Of a DNA stretch of 64,000 bases, positions 19,481 to 29,299 are shown piece by piece (the first letter of the stretch is position 1; each line of letters begins with the position of its first letter). The position numbers and the translations under genes were made by a program. The notes under the pieces are model-generated. The model was not told the DNA's origin, searched no databases, and saw only the letters and a program-made list of their open reading frames with translations. Source of the stretch: an uncultured Oscillospiraceae bacterium (GTDB lineage Bacteria > Bacillota > Clostridia > Oscillospirales > Ruminococcaceae); the NCBI GenBank assembly GCA_900552945.1, contig USBI01000003.1:1-64000 (forward strand), in the 5' to 3' direction.

Positions 19481-22099
19481 GTGATGATGTTGGCGACCCT
19501 TTCTCCTATGATGCAGCAGTATCTGGCAATCAAAGAACAGCACAAAGACCAGATCCTGTTTTTCCGGCTGGGCGATTTTTATGAAATGTTTTTTGATGAC
19601 GCAAAGCTCGCGTCCCGGGAACTGGAGCTGACTCTCACCGGAAGAGACTGCGGCTTGGAGGAACGCGCGCCCATGTGCGGCGTTCCTTACCACAGCTGTG
19701 ATGTTTACATTAAAAGACTCATTGATAAAGGCTATAAAGTTGCCATCTGTGAACAGATGGAAAATCCGGCGACTGCAAAAGGAATCGTTAAGCGCGATAT
19801 TGTGCGCATTGTAACGCCGGGCACGGTTACCGACAATACCATGCTGGACGAGGCAAAAAACAACTACATTGCCAGCATTTTTGTACATAAAAAATCATAC
19901 GCCGTTTCGTTTGCGGATGTTTCCACCGGTGAGATTCATCTCACCTACCGCACCGATTCCGGCTTTGAGCAGGAAGTCATCAACGAGCTTTCCCGGTTTA
20001 TGCCTGCGGAAGTGCTGATGAACGAAGCCTGCCTGTCTCTCAAAGAACTGAATTCATTTTTAAAAGAGCGTCTTTCCTGTGTGGTGGATATTGCAGACCG
20101 CGATGAATGCGTACCGGACCGAGCGGAGCAACATCTCAAGCACCATTTTTCAGAGAATCCCGCGCTGCTTGAGCCGGTGAAGGTTTCCGAGGAAGCGGTC
20201 ATCTCGCTGGGTGTCCTGTTGGGATATATCGACGCCACTCAGCGTCAGGGCGGCAAACGGATCGTCAGTTTACAGGTCTATCATAACGAACAGTATATGA
20301 CGCTGGACATGAACGCCCGGCGGAATCTGGAATTGACAGAGACCATGCGCAATAAAGAGAAAAAAGGCTCGCTTTTGTGGGTGCTTGACCGCACCAGGAC
20401 CTCCATGGGGAAGCGGCGGCTGCGCAAGGTGCTGGAACAGCCGCTTTTGAATATCGCGCAGATCACCAAGCGTCATTCCGCGGTGGAGGAATTGCTGGAG
20501 AATTCCATTCTTCGTTCCCGCCTCGGAGAGCTGTTAAACGATGTTTACGATCTGGAACGTCTCATGACCCGCGTGATCTACCGTTCGGCGGGGCCGAGGG
20601 ATTTAAAAGCCCTCAGCTTTTCAGCGGCGCGCCTGCCGGAGATTAAAGAATGCCTTTCAGGCTGCAAGGCGGGGCTTTTGAAAGAGCTCAACGACGAGAT
20701 CGACACCATGCAGGAGATCCGCACGATGGTCGATCGCGCCATTGTGGACCAGCCTCCCGTCAACCTAAAAGAGGGCGGCGTGATTCGTACGGGCTTTCAC
20801 GCGGAGCTAGATGAGCTGCGGGATCTGTACACCAATGCCAAACAGTATATCGCGTCCATTGAAGAGCACGAAAAGGAAGCTACCGGCATTAAAAACCTGA
20901 AGGTTGGTTATAACCGGGTATTCGGTTATTACATAGAGGTCACCAAGTCAAATATTGATTTGGTGCCGGAACATTATATCCGCAAACAAACCCTTGCGAA
21001 CTGTGAGCGGTATATCACCCAGGAACTCAAGGATCTGGAACAGAAGGTTCTTCACGCAAGCGAGCGGATGATCCTTCTGGAACAGGGCATTTTCGACGAG
21101 CTTTGTGTGTTTGTCGCCCAGAAGCTCACCGAGGTGCAGGCGACCGCTTCCGCGGTTTCCGTGCTGGACGTTCTCTGTTCCTTTGCGGAAGTATCCTTTG
21201 AAAACCATTACGTACGTCCTCAGTTTACCACGGAGGATAAAATCGATATTAAAGACGGACGGCATCCGGTTGTAGAACAGCTTTCCGGCGGTATGTTTGT
21301 TCCAAATGACGCGCGGTTTGACAGCTCACAAAACCGTGTGCTGATCATCACCGGGCCGAACATGGCGGGTAAATCCACCTATATGCGGCAGAACGCACTC
21401 ATCCTTTTGATGGCGCAGATTGGCTGCTTTGTTCCGGCGCGTTCCGCGCTGCTGACGGTGGTGGATAAAATCTTCACCCGTGTCGGCGCTTCGGATGACC
21501 TCGCTTCCGGCCAGTCTACTTTTATGGTGGAGATGAGTGAGGTGGCGGATATTCTGCACAACGCAACCCCTCGCAGCTTTGTGATTCTGGACGAGATCGG
21601 GCGAGGTACCTCTACCTTTGACGGTATGAGCATCGCACGTGCGGTGATCGAATACATCATCCAGTCCCGTGGTCTCAAATGCAAAACCATGTTTGCCACC
21701 CATTACCATGAACTGACCGCTTTGGATGAAATTTATCCCTGCGTCAAGAACTACAGTGTCGCGGTGAAGAAGCGCGGCGATGATATTACCTTCCTGCGCA
21801 AGATTATTCCCGGCGGAGCGGATGACAGCTACGGCATTGAGGTCGCTCAGCTCGCCGGTGTCCCAAAAGGGGTCATTTCCCGGGCAAAAGAGGTGCTGGC
21901 GGAGATTGAATCCGGCGCATCGGCTCCGCGGAAATCATCCGTTCAGCCAAAGGAAGAGATTCCTCAGCAGATCACGTTCGGTCCTTCTGGTCAGTCCGCT
22001 GTGCTGGAGAAGATCAGGGCGATTGAGTTGGATACGCTAACGCCGATTGAAGCGCTCAACAGCCTGTTTGAGCTGAAAAAACTTTTGGATGAATCTTAA
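19481..22099 (+). CDS. mutS: DNA mismatch repair protein MutS
   Basis: Mismatch-recognition ATPase; it acts with MutL from the next gene. 872 residues as drawn. The N-terminal mismatch-reading domain has FRLGDFYEMFF (the Phe-x-Glu wedge). Connector, core and clamp domains follow. The ATPase has Walker A TGPNMAGKST (about 624-633), DEIGRGTSTFDG and ATHYHEL. Four in-frame starts are clustered: GTG 19481, ATG 19484, ATG 19487 and TTG 19490. Family N-termini (MATLSPMMQQY) and the position of GGACGGTGAT favour 19487 or 19490. The C-terminus has the usual tail with a short beta-clamp-type or dimerisation region. Confidence 0.98.
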   Translation: MMMLATLSPMMQQYLAIKEQHKDQILFFRLGDFYEMFFDDAKLASRELELTLTGRDCGLEERAPMCGVPYHSCDVYIKRLIDKGYKVAICEQMENPATAKGIVKRDIVRIVTPGTVTDNTMLDEAKNNYIASIFVHKKSYAVSFADVSTGEIHLTYRTDSGFEQEVINELSRFMPAEVLMNEACLSLKELNSFLKERLSCVVDIADRDECVPDRAEQHLKHHFSENPALLEPVKVSEEAVISLGVLLGYIDATQRQGGKRIVSLQVYHNEQYMTLDMNARRNLELTETMRNKEKKGSLLWVLDRTRTSMGKRRLRKVLEQPLLNIAQITKRHSAVEELLENSILRSRLGELLNDVYDLERLMTRVIYRSAGPRDLKALSFSAARLPEIKECLSGCKAGLLKELNDEIDTMQEIRTMVDRAIVDQPPVNLKEGGVIRTGFHAELDELRDLYTNAKQYIASIEEHEKEATGIKNLKVGYNRVFGYYIEVTKSNIDLVPEHYIRKQTLANCERYITQELKDLEQKVLHASERMILLEQGIFDELCVFVAQKLTEVQATASAVSVLDVLCSFAEVSFENHYVRPQFTTEDKIDIKDGRHPVVEQLSGGMFVPNDARFDSSQNRVLIITGPNMAGKSTYMRQNALILLMAQIGCFVPARSALLTVVDKIFTRVGASDDLASGQSTFMVEMSEVADILHNATPRSFVILDEIGRGTSTFDGMSIARAVIEYIIQSRGLKCKTMFATHYHELTALDEIYPCVKNYSVAVKKRGDDITFLRKIIPGGADDSYGIEVAQLAGVPKGVISRAKEVLAEIESGASAPRKSSVQPKEEIPQQITFGPSGQSAVLEKIRAIELDTLTPIEALNSLFELKKLLDES

Positions 22100-22171
22100 A
22101 CCGTGTATCAAAACAATTCGTAAATATTAAAACCACAACAAGACGATGATTTTAAAACAGGAGGCGGAACG

Positions 22172-24139
22172 TTGCCGAAGATCAATGTATTATCCAAACA
22201 GGTAGCAGAGCAGATCGCGGCCGGCGAAGTGATCGACCGCCCGGCGTCTGTGGTCAAAGAACTGGTGGAAAACTCGATTGATGCGGGTGCGACACTGGTC
22301 ACCGTAGAGATCAAAAAAGGCGGCGTGGATTATATCCGCATCACCGACAACGGCTGCGGAATATCCGCTGAAGATGTTCCAACGGCGTTTCTCCGTCACG
22401 CGACCAGTAAGGTTTCAACTGAGCTGGATCTCAACCATATTGCAACGCTTGGGTTCCGCGGAGAGGCGCTGGCTTCAGTCTGTGCTGTCTCCAAAGTGGA
22501 TATGCTCACCAAAACGCCGGATGACGCGTTCGGCACCCATATTCGAATGGAGGGCGGGGAGCAGGTTCTTTTGGAAGAGAGCGGTTGTCAGCAGGGGACA
22601 ACAATTGTCATCCGCGATTTGTTTTACAATGTGCCCGCCAGGCTCAAATTTTTAAAGAAAGATGTTTCGGAAGCCAATGCGGTGGCAACGGTACTCAATC
22701 GCATTGCACTATCCAACCCCGGCATTTCGTTTACGCTGATCCGGGATAATCAGAAAACCCTTCAGACACCGGGTGATGGAAAACTGTATTCGGCCATCTA
22801 CGCGGTTTACGGCAAAGCGTTTGCGCAGACGCTCATGCCAGTGGAATATTCCTTTGGCGAGATTCATGTAAAAGGGTATTCCAGTATCCCTACCAATGCC
22901 CGGCCAAATCGTTCCATGCAGCACTTTTTTGTAAATGGACGTTATGTCAGATCCCGCACCTGTTCTTCTGCTCTGGATGAGGGGTACCATCATTCTATGA
23001 TGGTTGGAAAGTTTCCGGCCTGTGTGCTTAACCTCACGGTTCCGTATGATTTTGTGGATGTAAACGTTCATCCAACCAAAACAGAAGTGCGGTTTATCAA
23101 TGAAAAAAGTGTGTTTGACAGTTTGTATTTCGCGGTAAAAAGCGCCATTGCTGAAAACAACAGACAATCCCTTCAGCCTGCCGAACCGGCTGTACGCGCA
23201 AAATCCCCGTCGCCGTTTTTTGAGGATAGAGGCGTTCAGCAGATGTTTGAGCCGGACAGCCTCGCAAAGCAGGTTGCTCAGCGAATTCATCTGGAATCCT
23301 CATCGGATGGGGTAGTTGTGCCGGCAGTGGAAGAAAAAGAGCGGGTTCAGCCAAAACAGTATTCTGCTTCGTCGCCTGTCTCATCAGGGCAGAAGGTGGC
23401 ACACCCGGTTTCTCCGTATCGGTTCCGTGAGGATTCCGGCGTTTCCGACCCGTTTGCAGGCAGTACCTTTGAATTCTTGAAACCCGAAATGCTTCAGCCA
23501 TCCTCCCAGATACAGGAGAAAGAAATTCCGGCTGATCTGCCGGATGATCCGGCTCCATCCGCGGAGCCGCCTAAGGAACCTGTCCGGGTGATCGGCGAGG
23601 TGTTTCAAACCTATATCATTGCACAGGTTGGCGATGCCATGCTGATGATTGATAAACACGCGGCGCATGAGCGGATTCTTTATGAACAGCTGCGCTCGGA
23701 AAGAAAACCGCTCGATCATCAGGTGTTGTTGTCTCCCTTTACAGTGGCCCTGTCGCCGGAAGAATGTGACGCGGTACTTTCGAATCTGTCGCTTGTTGAC
23801 AGCCTTGGTTTTCTGGTGGAGGATTTCGGCGGTTCCATGCTGTATGTGCGTGAGATCCCGGTCCTGCTCGATCAGCACGATGCTTCGCAGCTGCTTGCCG
23901 AGATCGCGCTGAATTTAAAGAACAACAAAATGGATCCTGCGCCTCATGTGCTGGATGATCTTTATCATTCGGTAGCCTGTAAGGCAGCGGTGAAAGCGCA
24001 TGATATCAATATGCCGGAAGAGCTTCAGGCGTTGGCGGAGCGTGTCTACTACGATGAAGCCATTCGTTATTGTCCGCATGGGCGTCCGGTTCTTCAGGTT
24101 TGGCCGCAGTCAAAAATAAAGCGTATGTTTGGAAGGTAA
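22172..24139 (+). CDS. mutL: DNA mismatch repair protein MutL
   Basis: Matchmaker ATPase and, by its C-terminal motif, a nicking endonuclease. 655 residues. The GHKL ATPase has AAGEVIDRPASVVKELVENS, DNGCGI and GFRGEAL. A variable, Pro/Ser-rich linker spans about 330-470. The C-terminal domain has the metal-site motif DKHAAHE (494-500; the usual second residue is Gln, here Lys), ACKAAVKA and CPHGRP. This places it with the MutH-independent, endonuclease-type MutL proteins. Start TTG, 6-7 bases after GGAGGCGG. It is 72 bases after mutS and 2 bases before miaA. Confidence 0.97.
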   Translation: MPKINVLSKQVAEQIAAGEVIDRPASVVKELVENSIDAGATLVTVEIKKGGVDYIRITDNGCGISAEDVPTAFLRHATSKVSTELDLNHIATLGFRGEALASVCAVSKVDMLTKTPDDAFGTHIRMEGGEQVLLEESGCQQGTTIVIRDLFYNVPARLKFLKKDVSEANAVATVLNRIALSNPGISFTLIRDNQKTLQTPGDGKLYSAIYAVYGKAFAQTLMPVEYSFGEIHVKGYSSIPTNARPNRSMQHFFVNGRYVRSRTCSSALDEGYHHSMMVGKFPACVLNLTVPYDFVDVNVHPTKTEVRFINEKSVFDSLYFAVKSAIAENNRQSLQPAEPAVRAKSPSPFFEDRGVQQMFEPDSLAKQVAQRIHLESSSDGVVVPAVEEKERVQPKQYSASSPVSSGQKVAHPVSPYRFREDSGVSDPFAGSTFEFLKPEMLQPSSQIQEKEIPADLPDDPAPSAEPPKEPVRVIGEVFQTYIIAQVGDAMLMIDKHAAHERILYEQLRSERKPLDHQVLLSPFTVALSPEECDAVLSNLSLVDSLGFLVEDFGGSMLYVREIPVLLDQHDASQLLAEIALNLKNNKMDPAPHVLDDLYHSVACKAAVKAHDINMPEELQALAERVYYDEAIRYCPHGRPVLQVWPQSKIKRMFGR

Positions 24140-24141
24140 TT

Positions 24142-25089
24142 ATGAGTCAAATTCCACTTGTTGTCATTGCGGGTCCTACCGGAAGCGGAAAAACAGCGCT
24201 GTCGGTTGAGCTTGCCAGGCGATTTGACGGTGAGGTAGTGTCCGGCGATTCCATGCAGATTTATAAGCAGATGGAAATTGCAACGGCAAAGCCTACCCTA
24301 GAAGAGATGCGGGGCGTTCCCCATCACCTGGTCGGTTTTTTAGATTGCTCTGAGCCGTATAGCGTGGCGGATTATGTTAAGCAGGCGTCCGCCGTGATAG
24401 AAGATATCTACGGGCGCGGGAAACTTCCGTTTGTGGTTGGCGGAACAGGGCTTTATATTACAAGTCTCGTCAATCATATTTCCTTTGATGAGATTGTTTC
24501 AGACAGTTCACTTCGTTCGCAGCTGCTGGAACGTTTGAAGAACGAGGGCGGGCAGTCGCTGCTCGATGAGCTCAGGCAGTTTGATCCGGAAACGGCGGCG
24601 GCCCTTCACCCGAACAACGGCAATCGGATTGTTCGCGCAATTGAAGTATATCGGTTGACCGGCATCACCATGAGCGAGCATCAGCGCCGGAGCCGCGAAA
24701 AACCGTCTCCTTACCGGTTGTGTATGATTGGTCTCACAGCCAAGAATCGACAGGTATTGTATGATAGAATAAACAGAAGAGTCGATGAAATGATGCAAAA
24801 AGGGCTTTTGGAAGAAGCCCGGCGGATTTTGGAAACCCCCGGTTTAAAAACCGCTTATCAGGCAATCGGCTATAAAGAACTGGCAGGCTATTTTAACGGG
24901 ACATGCACGTTAGAAGCCGCGCTGGAAAAAATCAAGCAGGAGTCCAGGCGTTATGCCAAACGGCAGCTTACCTGGTTCCGCAGAGATGAGCGAATCCATT
25001 GGCTTTATTTGGATGAACAGTCGCCGGAACAGCTGGTGCAATCAGCTGAACGGTTGATTTATCATAATTTGAGTACACAGGAAAGGTGA
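24142..25089 (+). CDS. miaA: tRNA dimethylallyltransferase
   Basis: Adds the dimethylallyl group to A37 of tRNAs reading UNN codons, making the substrate of MiaB. 315 residues. P-loop GPTGSGKT (11-18), then [18 protein letters not shown] (tRNA/substrate region), [15 protein letters not shown] and the C-terminal QLTWFRRD motif. The frame runs open to 24070 inside mutL. The ATG at 24142, preceded by GGAAGG, gives the standard N-terminus. It sits between mutL and hfq, a gene order conserved in many bacteria. Confidence 0.97.
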   Translation: MSQIPLVVIAGPTGSGKTALSVELARRFDGEVVSGDSMQIYKQMEIATAKPTLEEMRGVPHHLVGFLDCSEPYSVADYVKQASAVIEDIYGRGKLPFVVGGTGLYITSLVNHISFDEIVSDSSLRSQLLERLKNEGGQSLLDELRQFDPETAAALHPNNGNRIVRAIEVYRLTGITMSEHQRRSREKPSPYRLCMIGLTAKNRQVLYDRINRRVDEMMQKGLLEEARRILETPGLKTAYQAIGYKELAGYFNGTCTLEAALEKIKQESRRYAKRQLTWFRRDERIHWLYLDEQSPEQLVQSAERLIYHNLSTQER

Positions 25090-25094
25090 TCGTT

Positions 25095-25343
25095 ATGAAA
25101 ACAATTAATTTGCAGGATGTCTTTTTAAACGCAGCTCGGAAAGAGCGTAAACCGGTTACCATTTATCTGATGAACGGATTTCAGTTTCGCGGAATCGTGA
25201 AAGGATTTGACAACTTTACCATCGTGCTGGATAACGATGGCAAACAGAGCCTTGTGTATAAACATGCTGTTTCTACCATTATCCCGGCGAAGAACATTCA
25301 GATTTTTGATGAAAACAACGCTCTGAACAACGAGGATAACTAA
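25095..25343 (+). CDS. hfq: RNA chaperone Hfq
   Basis: 82-residue hexameric Sm-like protein that binds A-rich and U-rich RNA. The Sm1 region ([19 protein letters not shown], with Q7) and the Sm2 motif YKHA (55-58) are both intact; a short acidic/Asn-rich tail follows. The ATG at 25095 follows AAAGGTGATCGTT; an in-frame ATT or upstream codon is not needed. It lies 5 bases after miaA. Confidence 0.97.
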   Translation: MKTINLQDVFLNAARKERKPVTIYLMNGFQFRGIVKGFDNFTIVLDNDGKQSLVYKHAVSTIIPAKNIQIFDENNALNNEDN

Positions 25344-25346
25344 ATC

Positions 25347-26585
25347 ATGATGTCAAAACTCCCCAAGATTCTTCTTGGTATATTTGCGGTAGCGTTGGCT
25401 CTGCTCGTTGCGATGCAGGTATACATCGCGTTCAGTAATCCTTATGTGGTTGAAACGGTTTATAAAGCGCAGGTAGATGAATCGTTCGCTTTGAAGGGTG
25501 TTGTCGCGCGTGATGAAATTGTGCTGGAGCAGGAAAAATCCGGCGCGGTGGATTATGAGATTCGCAACGGAGACAAGGTTGCCAAAAATTCGGTCATCGC
25601 GCAAATGTATCCGAGTGAACAGGATATTGCGACAATGGCACAGGTCGAGCGGATGGAAGCGGAGCTGGAAACCGTTAAGGCTTCGCAGCAAGGCAGTACA
25701 GCGGCTACGCAGGCGAACGCTTTAACAAGGCAGATAAATTCCATTAACGATGAGTATGTGTCATTGGTTTTGAACCATGATTTGGATTCGTTGTATGAAG
25801 TGAAAAATAATTTTTTGGATGCGTACAACCGTAGCCAGATTCTATTTTCCACCGCTACTGACTTTAATGCTCGAATCGCTGAGCTGGAAGCACAAATCGC
25901 GACTTTGAAGCAGCAGAGCGGCAGCTCTGCCTCACAGGTCGTCGCGTCTTCATCGGGTTACTTTGTAAACATGGTTGACGGATACGAGGGCGATTTGACT
26001 TTGGAAAAAGCGTCCGGATTGACCGCGGAAAATATTGAAGCGTATTATTCCCAACAAGAACAGGAAGTACAAAGCAATTCCGTCGGGAAGATCATCACCA
26101 ATGCGCAATGGCGATATGTAGCGTTGATGGATGCGGATGACGCGATGAATCTGAACGAAGGCTGGAACTATAACCTTCGGTTCCCATCCAGTGGCGATGA
26201 TACGGTCGTCATGAATCTTGTTTCCTGCAAGATCGATAATGAAGCGGATCAGGCGCTGGTTGTGTTTGAATCGGATCGTATTTCAGAGCAGACGGTTAAG
26301 CTTCGGCTGGAAGAGGCGGAAGTCATTTTAAATACTTTTGAAGGAATCAAAATTCCAAAATCTGCGCTTCACATTATCCAAACGGATGAAGGCTCCGAAA
26401 AAGGAGTTTATATCAAGTATGGACAAACGATGCAGTTTAAAAAGGTTGATATTCTTTATGAAAATGAGGAATATTTCATCAGCAGAAGCATTGAAACTGA
26501 AAACGAACGGTCTGACTATGTCCGTATTTACGATGATGTCATTGTGAAAGGTTCTGATTTTTATGACGGAAAACAGATCAAGTGA
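25347..26585 (+). CDS. HlyD-like membrane-anchored protein of the division cluster
   Basis: 412 residues. One N-terminal membrane helix (about 5-28) is followed by an extracellular part. It has a lipoyl/barrel-sandwich-type half (ALKGVVARDEIVL, SGAVDYEIRNGDKVAKNSVIAQMYPSE), a helical hairpin (about 90-185) and a second barrel half. The best match by eye is a HlyD/RND periplasmic-adaptor fold, which in Gram-positives usually partners an ABC exporter. No exporter gene is nearby. Instead it sits between hfq and yggS-sepF-ylmH-divIVA, and its 3' end overlaps yggS by 23 bases. A role in cell-envelope or division-site work is an inference from position only. Double ATG start (25347/25350). Confidence 0.7.
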   Translation: MMSKLPKILLGIFAVALALLVAMQVYIAFSNPYVVETVYKAQVDESFALKGVVARDEIVLEQEKSGAVDYEIRNGDKVAKNSVIAQMYPSEQDIATMAQVERMEAELETVKASQQGSTAATQANALTRQINSINDEYVSLVLNHDLDSLYEVKNNFLDAYNRSQILFSTATDFNARIAELEAQIATLKQQSGSSASQVVASSSGYFVNMVDGYEGDLTLEKASGLTAENIEAYYSQQEQEVQSNSVGKIITNAQWRYVALMDADDAMNLNEGWNYNLRFPSSGDDTVVMNLVSCKIDNEADQALVVFESDRISEQTVKLRLEEAEVILNTFEGIKIPKSALHIIQTDEGSEKGVYIKYGQTMQFKKVDILYENEEYFISRSIETENERSDYVRIYDDVIVKGSDFYDGKQIK

Positions 26586-27261
26586 TCAGGTTCGGGAAAA
26601 TTTGAAAAGGATTCGCTTTGAAATTGAGGAGACTTGTTCGGCGTGCGGCAGAGATCCTAATGATGTGACACTTATGGCGGTGACTAAAACCGTTTCTCCT
26701 GAACTGGTAAATGTTGCTCTTTCTGAAGGAGTCCGTCTCCTTGGTGAAAACCGCGCACAGGAACTGGTTTCAAAGTACGAATCCTATCATACGGATTTTA
26801 AACAGATTCATTTTATCGGTCATCTTCAAACCAATAAAGTAAAGCAGATTATTGATAAGGTCAGTATGATTGAATCGGTGGATTCGGAACATCTTGCCGC
26901 GGAAATTAACCGCTGTGCCGGACTTTCCGGAAAAACCATGGAAATTTTGCTGGAAGTAAACCTGGGCGGAGAACAGAGCAAATCGGGAGTCGCAAAAGAA
27001 GACTTGTTCGAGTTGGCGGAAAAAGTTTCCGGATACCCAAATTTGATTCTCAGAGGGCTCATGGTGATTCCGCCGGTTGGGGAAGGCGCCCGGTATTTTG
27101 AGCAGGCGCAAAAGTTGCTTATTGACATGCAGGCTAAAAAGTTAGATAATAGGAATGTGAATATTTTGTCGATGGGCATGTCTGCTGATTATATTGATGC
27201 GATACGCTTTGGCAGCACGATTATTCGTGTTGGGCGTGGCCTGTTCGGTGAAAGAAATTAA
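26563..27261 (+). CDS. YggS-family pyridoxal phosphate homeostasis protein
   Basis: 232 residues; alanine-racemase-like TIM barrel that binds PLP and keeps cellular PLP and amino-acid pools balanced. The PLP lysine is K42 in LMAVTKT, followed by LGENRAQEL, HFIGHLQTNK, LEVNLGGEQSKSG, GLMVIPP and LSMGMSADY, all family hallmarks. It starts inside the 3' end of the HlyD-like gene (23-base overlap) and is followed by sepF after 21 bases. In Firmicutes this gene (B. subtilis ylmE) is characteristically linked to sepF (ylmF) and divIVA. Confidence 0.94.
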   Translation: MTENRSSDQVRENLKRIRFEIEETCSACGRDPNDVTLMAVTKTVSPELVNVALSEGVRLLGENRAQELVSKYESYHTDFKQIHFIGHLQTNKVKQIIDKVSMIESVDSEHLAAEINRCAGLSGKTMEILLEVNLGGEQSKSGVAKEDLFELAEKVSGYPNLILRGLMVIPPVGEGARYFEQAQKLLIDMQAKKLDNRNVNILSMGMSADYIDAIRFGSTIIRVGRGLFGERN

Positions 27262-27282
27262 ACGTTCACAGGAGGAAAAAGT

Positions 27283-27765
27283 ATGAGTTTTATGGATAAA
27301 ATCAAAGGCGTTTTTGTAGCCGAAGATGACGATTACGAGTACGAAGACGAAGGCATGGAGCAGGAAATCATCAGCAGAGAGCACAATCGTCCTTCCGAAG
27401 CGTTTGACTATAATTCCAGCTCTACCGACAATCATTCCAGCAAAAGCGGTTCGCAGAAGAGCAATCGTGTTGTCAACATTCATGCGACCACTCAGCTGCA
27501 GGTCGTTTTGGTAAAACCGGAGCATTTTGAGGACGCGAGTTCTGTTGCGGACCATTTGAATGAAAAACGTACAGTTGTTTTGAATCTTGAGTCTACAAAT
27601 AAGGATACAGCTCGTCGTTTGGTTGACTTTTTGAGCGGTGTTGCTTATGCGAACAACGGTCAGATTAAACGTGTGGCTAACAGCACTTTTATCATTACTC
27701 CGTACAATGTTGATATTATGGGAGACCTGCTTGGAGAACTTGAAAGCAACGGCCTCTATTTTTAA
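27283..27765 (+). CDS. sepF: Cell division protein SepF
   Basis: 160 residues. The N-terminal amphipathic membrane-targeting segment (MSFMDKIKGVF) leads to an acidic and Ser-rich linker (about 14-60). The C-terminal SepF domain follows (NIHATTQLQVVLVKPEHF to the end), including the GxxxA-type dimer region and the NSTFIITPYNVDI strand. It polymerises and tethers FtsZ filaments to the membrane at the septum. Good Shine-Dalgarno (AGGAGG). Two bases separate it from the ylmH-like gene. Confidence 0.95.
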   Translation: MSFMDKIKGVFVAEDDDYEYEDEGMEQEIISREHNRPSEAFDYNSSSTDNHSSKSGSQKSNRVVNIHATTQLQVVLVKPEHFEDASSVADHLNEKRTVVLNLESTNKDTARRLVDFLSGVAYANNGQIKRVANSTFIITPYNVDIMGDLLGELESNGLYF

Positions 27766-27767
27766 TT

Positions 27768-28520
27768 ATGCTTACCCGGGAAGATGAATTTTTCCTCGCC
27801 AAAGTAGAAGATCTGGCTGTTCAAGCAGAACGCAGAAATAGTCCGCGGTTCAGTTTGTTTCTGGACGAACGGCAGGCTTACATGGCAGAACAGCATTTGA
27901 AGCATCAGCGTTTTTCCAATTTTCTTTTTTTCGGAGGATTTGAAGGGGCGCAGCGGAAAGTGTTGGGTGTTTTTCCGGAGTATATGGAACCGGATGAGCA
28001 GCTTTTTCCTGTCATTGGCTTGAAGTTTATCTACCGAAAGGCAGATCAGCTTTCTCACAGGGATTTTCTTGGCAGTTTTATGTCACTTGGCGTAAAGCGG
28101 GAAGTGATTGGTGACATTTTGGTTGACGAGGGTCAAACTGTTGTTTGTCTTTACGAAAAACAGTTTGACTATTTTACTGAAAATGTGAAAAAGATCGGGC
28201 GGGTTGGTGTTTCTGTTGAACCGTGCGATTTGAGCGTGGTGTCGTATCAACCGGCATTTAAGGAGATTAGCGGAACCGTGTCTTCGCTTCGTTTGGATTG
28301 CCTGGTGGCTGAGGCGGCCGGCACAAGCCGTGAAAAGGCCGCGCAGCTTATTCGTACCGGCTTGGTGCAGTGTGATTATGAGCAGATAGACTCGGTGAGT
28401 TATCAGGTCAAGCCTGGCAGCGTATTTTCAGTTCGTGGCCATGGAAAATTCGTTTTATCTCAAGAGATTCGTCCAACTAAAAAGGGACGGATGTTTGTTA
28501 CAATTCAAAAATACATATAG
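27768..28520 (+). CDS. YlmH-type S4-domain RNA-binding protein
   Basis: 250 residues. The N-terminal domain is specific to YlmH (contains FLDERQAYMAEQ, FFGGFEGAQRKVLGVFPEY, KFIYRKADQLSHRDFLGS), and a C-terminal S4 domain (about 182-240) has LRLDCLVAEAAGTSREKAAQLI. YlmH homologues associate with 50S subunits carrying peptidyl-tRNA in ribosome-rescue work in B. subtilis, and lie in the division cluster. Located between sepF and divIVA. Confidence 0.92.
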   Translation: MLTREDEFFLAKVEDLAVQAERRNSPRFSLFLDERQAYMAEQHLKHQRFSNFLFFGGFEGAQRKVLGVFPEYMEPDEQLFPVIGLKFIYRKADQLSHRDFLGSFMSLGVKREVIGDILVDEGQTVVCLYEKQFDYFTENVKKIGRVGVSVEPCDLSVVSYQPAFKEISGTVSSLRLDCLVAEAAGTSREKAAQLIRTGLVQCDYEQIDSVSYQVKPGSVFSVRGHGKFVLSQEIRPTKKGRMFVTIQKYI

Positions 28521-28534
28521 GGAGGTATTGTCCG

Positions 28535-29278
28535 GTGAACGCCAAAGAAATTGCATCAAAGAAATTTGATAAATCGGCCTTCGGTTATAAAACAGAAGAA
28601 GTGGATTCTTATTTAGACGATGTTGCAGTAGCAATGAATGAGTTGACCGCTCAAAATATGGAATTGCAGAACAAGCTTGAAATACTTGCTTCTAAGCTTG
28701 AAGAATACCGTCAGGATGAAAATAGTATGAAAGAAGCACTTCTTGGTGCTCAGAAGCTTGGCAATACGATTCTCAAGGAAGCAAAGGAAAAAGCAGAAGA
28801 GCTTCTGAATGAAGCGCAGCTGAAAAGTGAAGAGATTCGCAAAAATGCGGTTGAAGAATCTCAAAAATCCTTGGCGGGTATTAAAAAAGACATTGAGAAA
28901 GAGCAGCATACATTGCTCATGACTCAAAGAGAAGTGTCAAACTTCAAGTCGAAACTGCTCGCTCTTTATAAATCTCATTTGGATACTATTACATCCATTC
29001 CTGAAATTAAGGAAAAGGATTCGGAAGCAGTGGAGAGTATCTCCTCTAAGTTGGCGGAAAACGCTGCGGAACCTATAGCGGAAGCCGCTCCGGTCGCTGC
29101 TCCGGAAACAGAGGAAGCTCCTAAGGCTGCAGAACCGGCCGCTGCTTCTTCTGAAAACGAGAAAAACGGCGTGCCGCCGATTTATCAGGGCCGTTTTGGC
29201 ACACGCGATGAAACAAGGACTCTGGAATCTAAATTCGGTGAGCTGCGTTTCGGTCGCAACAACAACGTAAAAAAGTAA
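28535..29278 (+). CDS. divIVA: DivIVA-family cell division/polarity protein
   Basis: 247 residues. The conserved lipid-binding N-terminal domain (MNAKEIASKKFDKSAFGYKT, EEVDSYLDDV) is followed by a long coiled coil (about 30-150). The tail (about 165-247) is rich in Ala, Glu and Pro and of low complexity, ending in a basic stretch. It recognises curved membrane at septa and poles; clostridial versions help place the septum and the chromosome during sporulation. GTG start behind GGGAGG. Twenty-one bases separate it from ileS. Confidence 0.93.
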   Translation: MNAKEIASKKFDKSAFGYKTEEVDSYLDDVAVAMNELTAQNMELQNKLEILASKLEEYRQDENSMKEALLGAQKLGNTILKEAKEKAEELLNEAQLKSEEIRKNAVEESQKSLAGIKKDIEKEQHTLLMTQREVSNFKSKLLALYKSHLDTITSIPEIKEKDSEAVESISSKLAENAAEPIAEAAPVAAPETEEAPKAAEPAAASSENEKNGVPPIYQGRFGTRDETRTLESKFGELRFGRNNNVKK

Positions 29279-29299
29279 CCATCAAGGAGAGAAAAAAGA

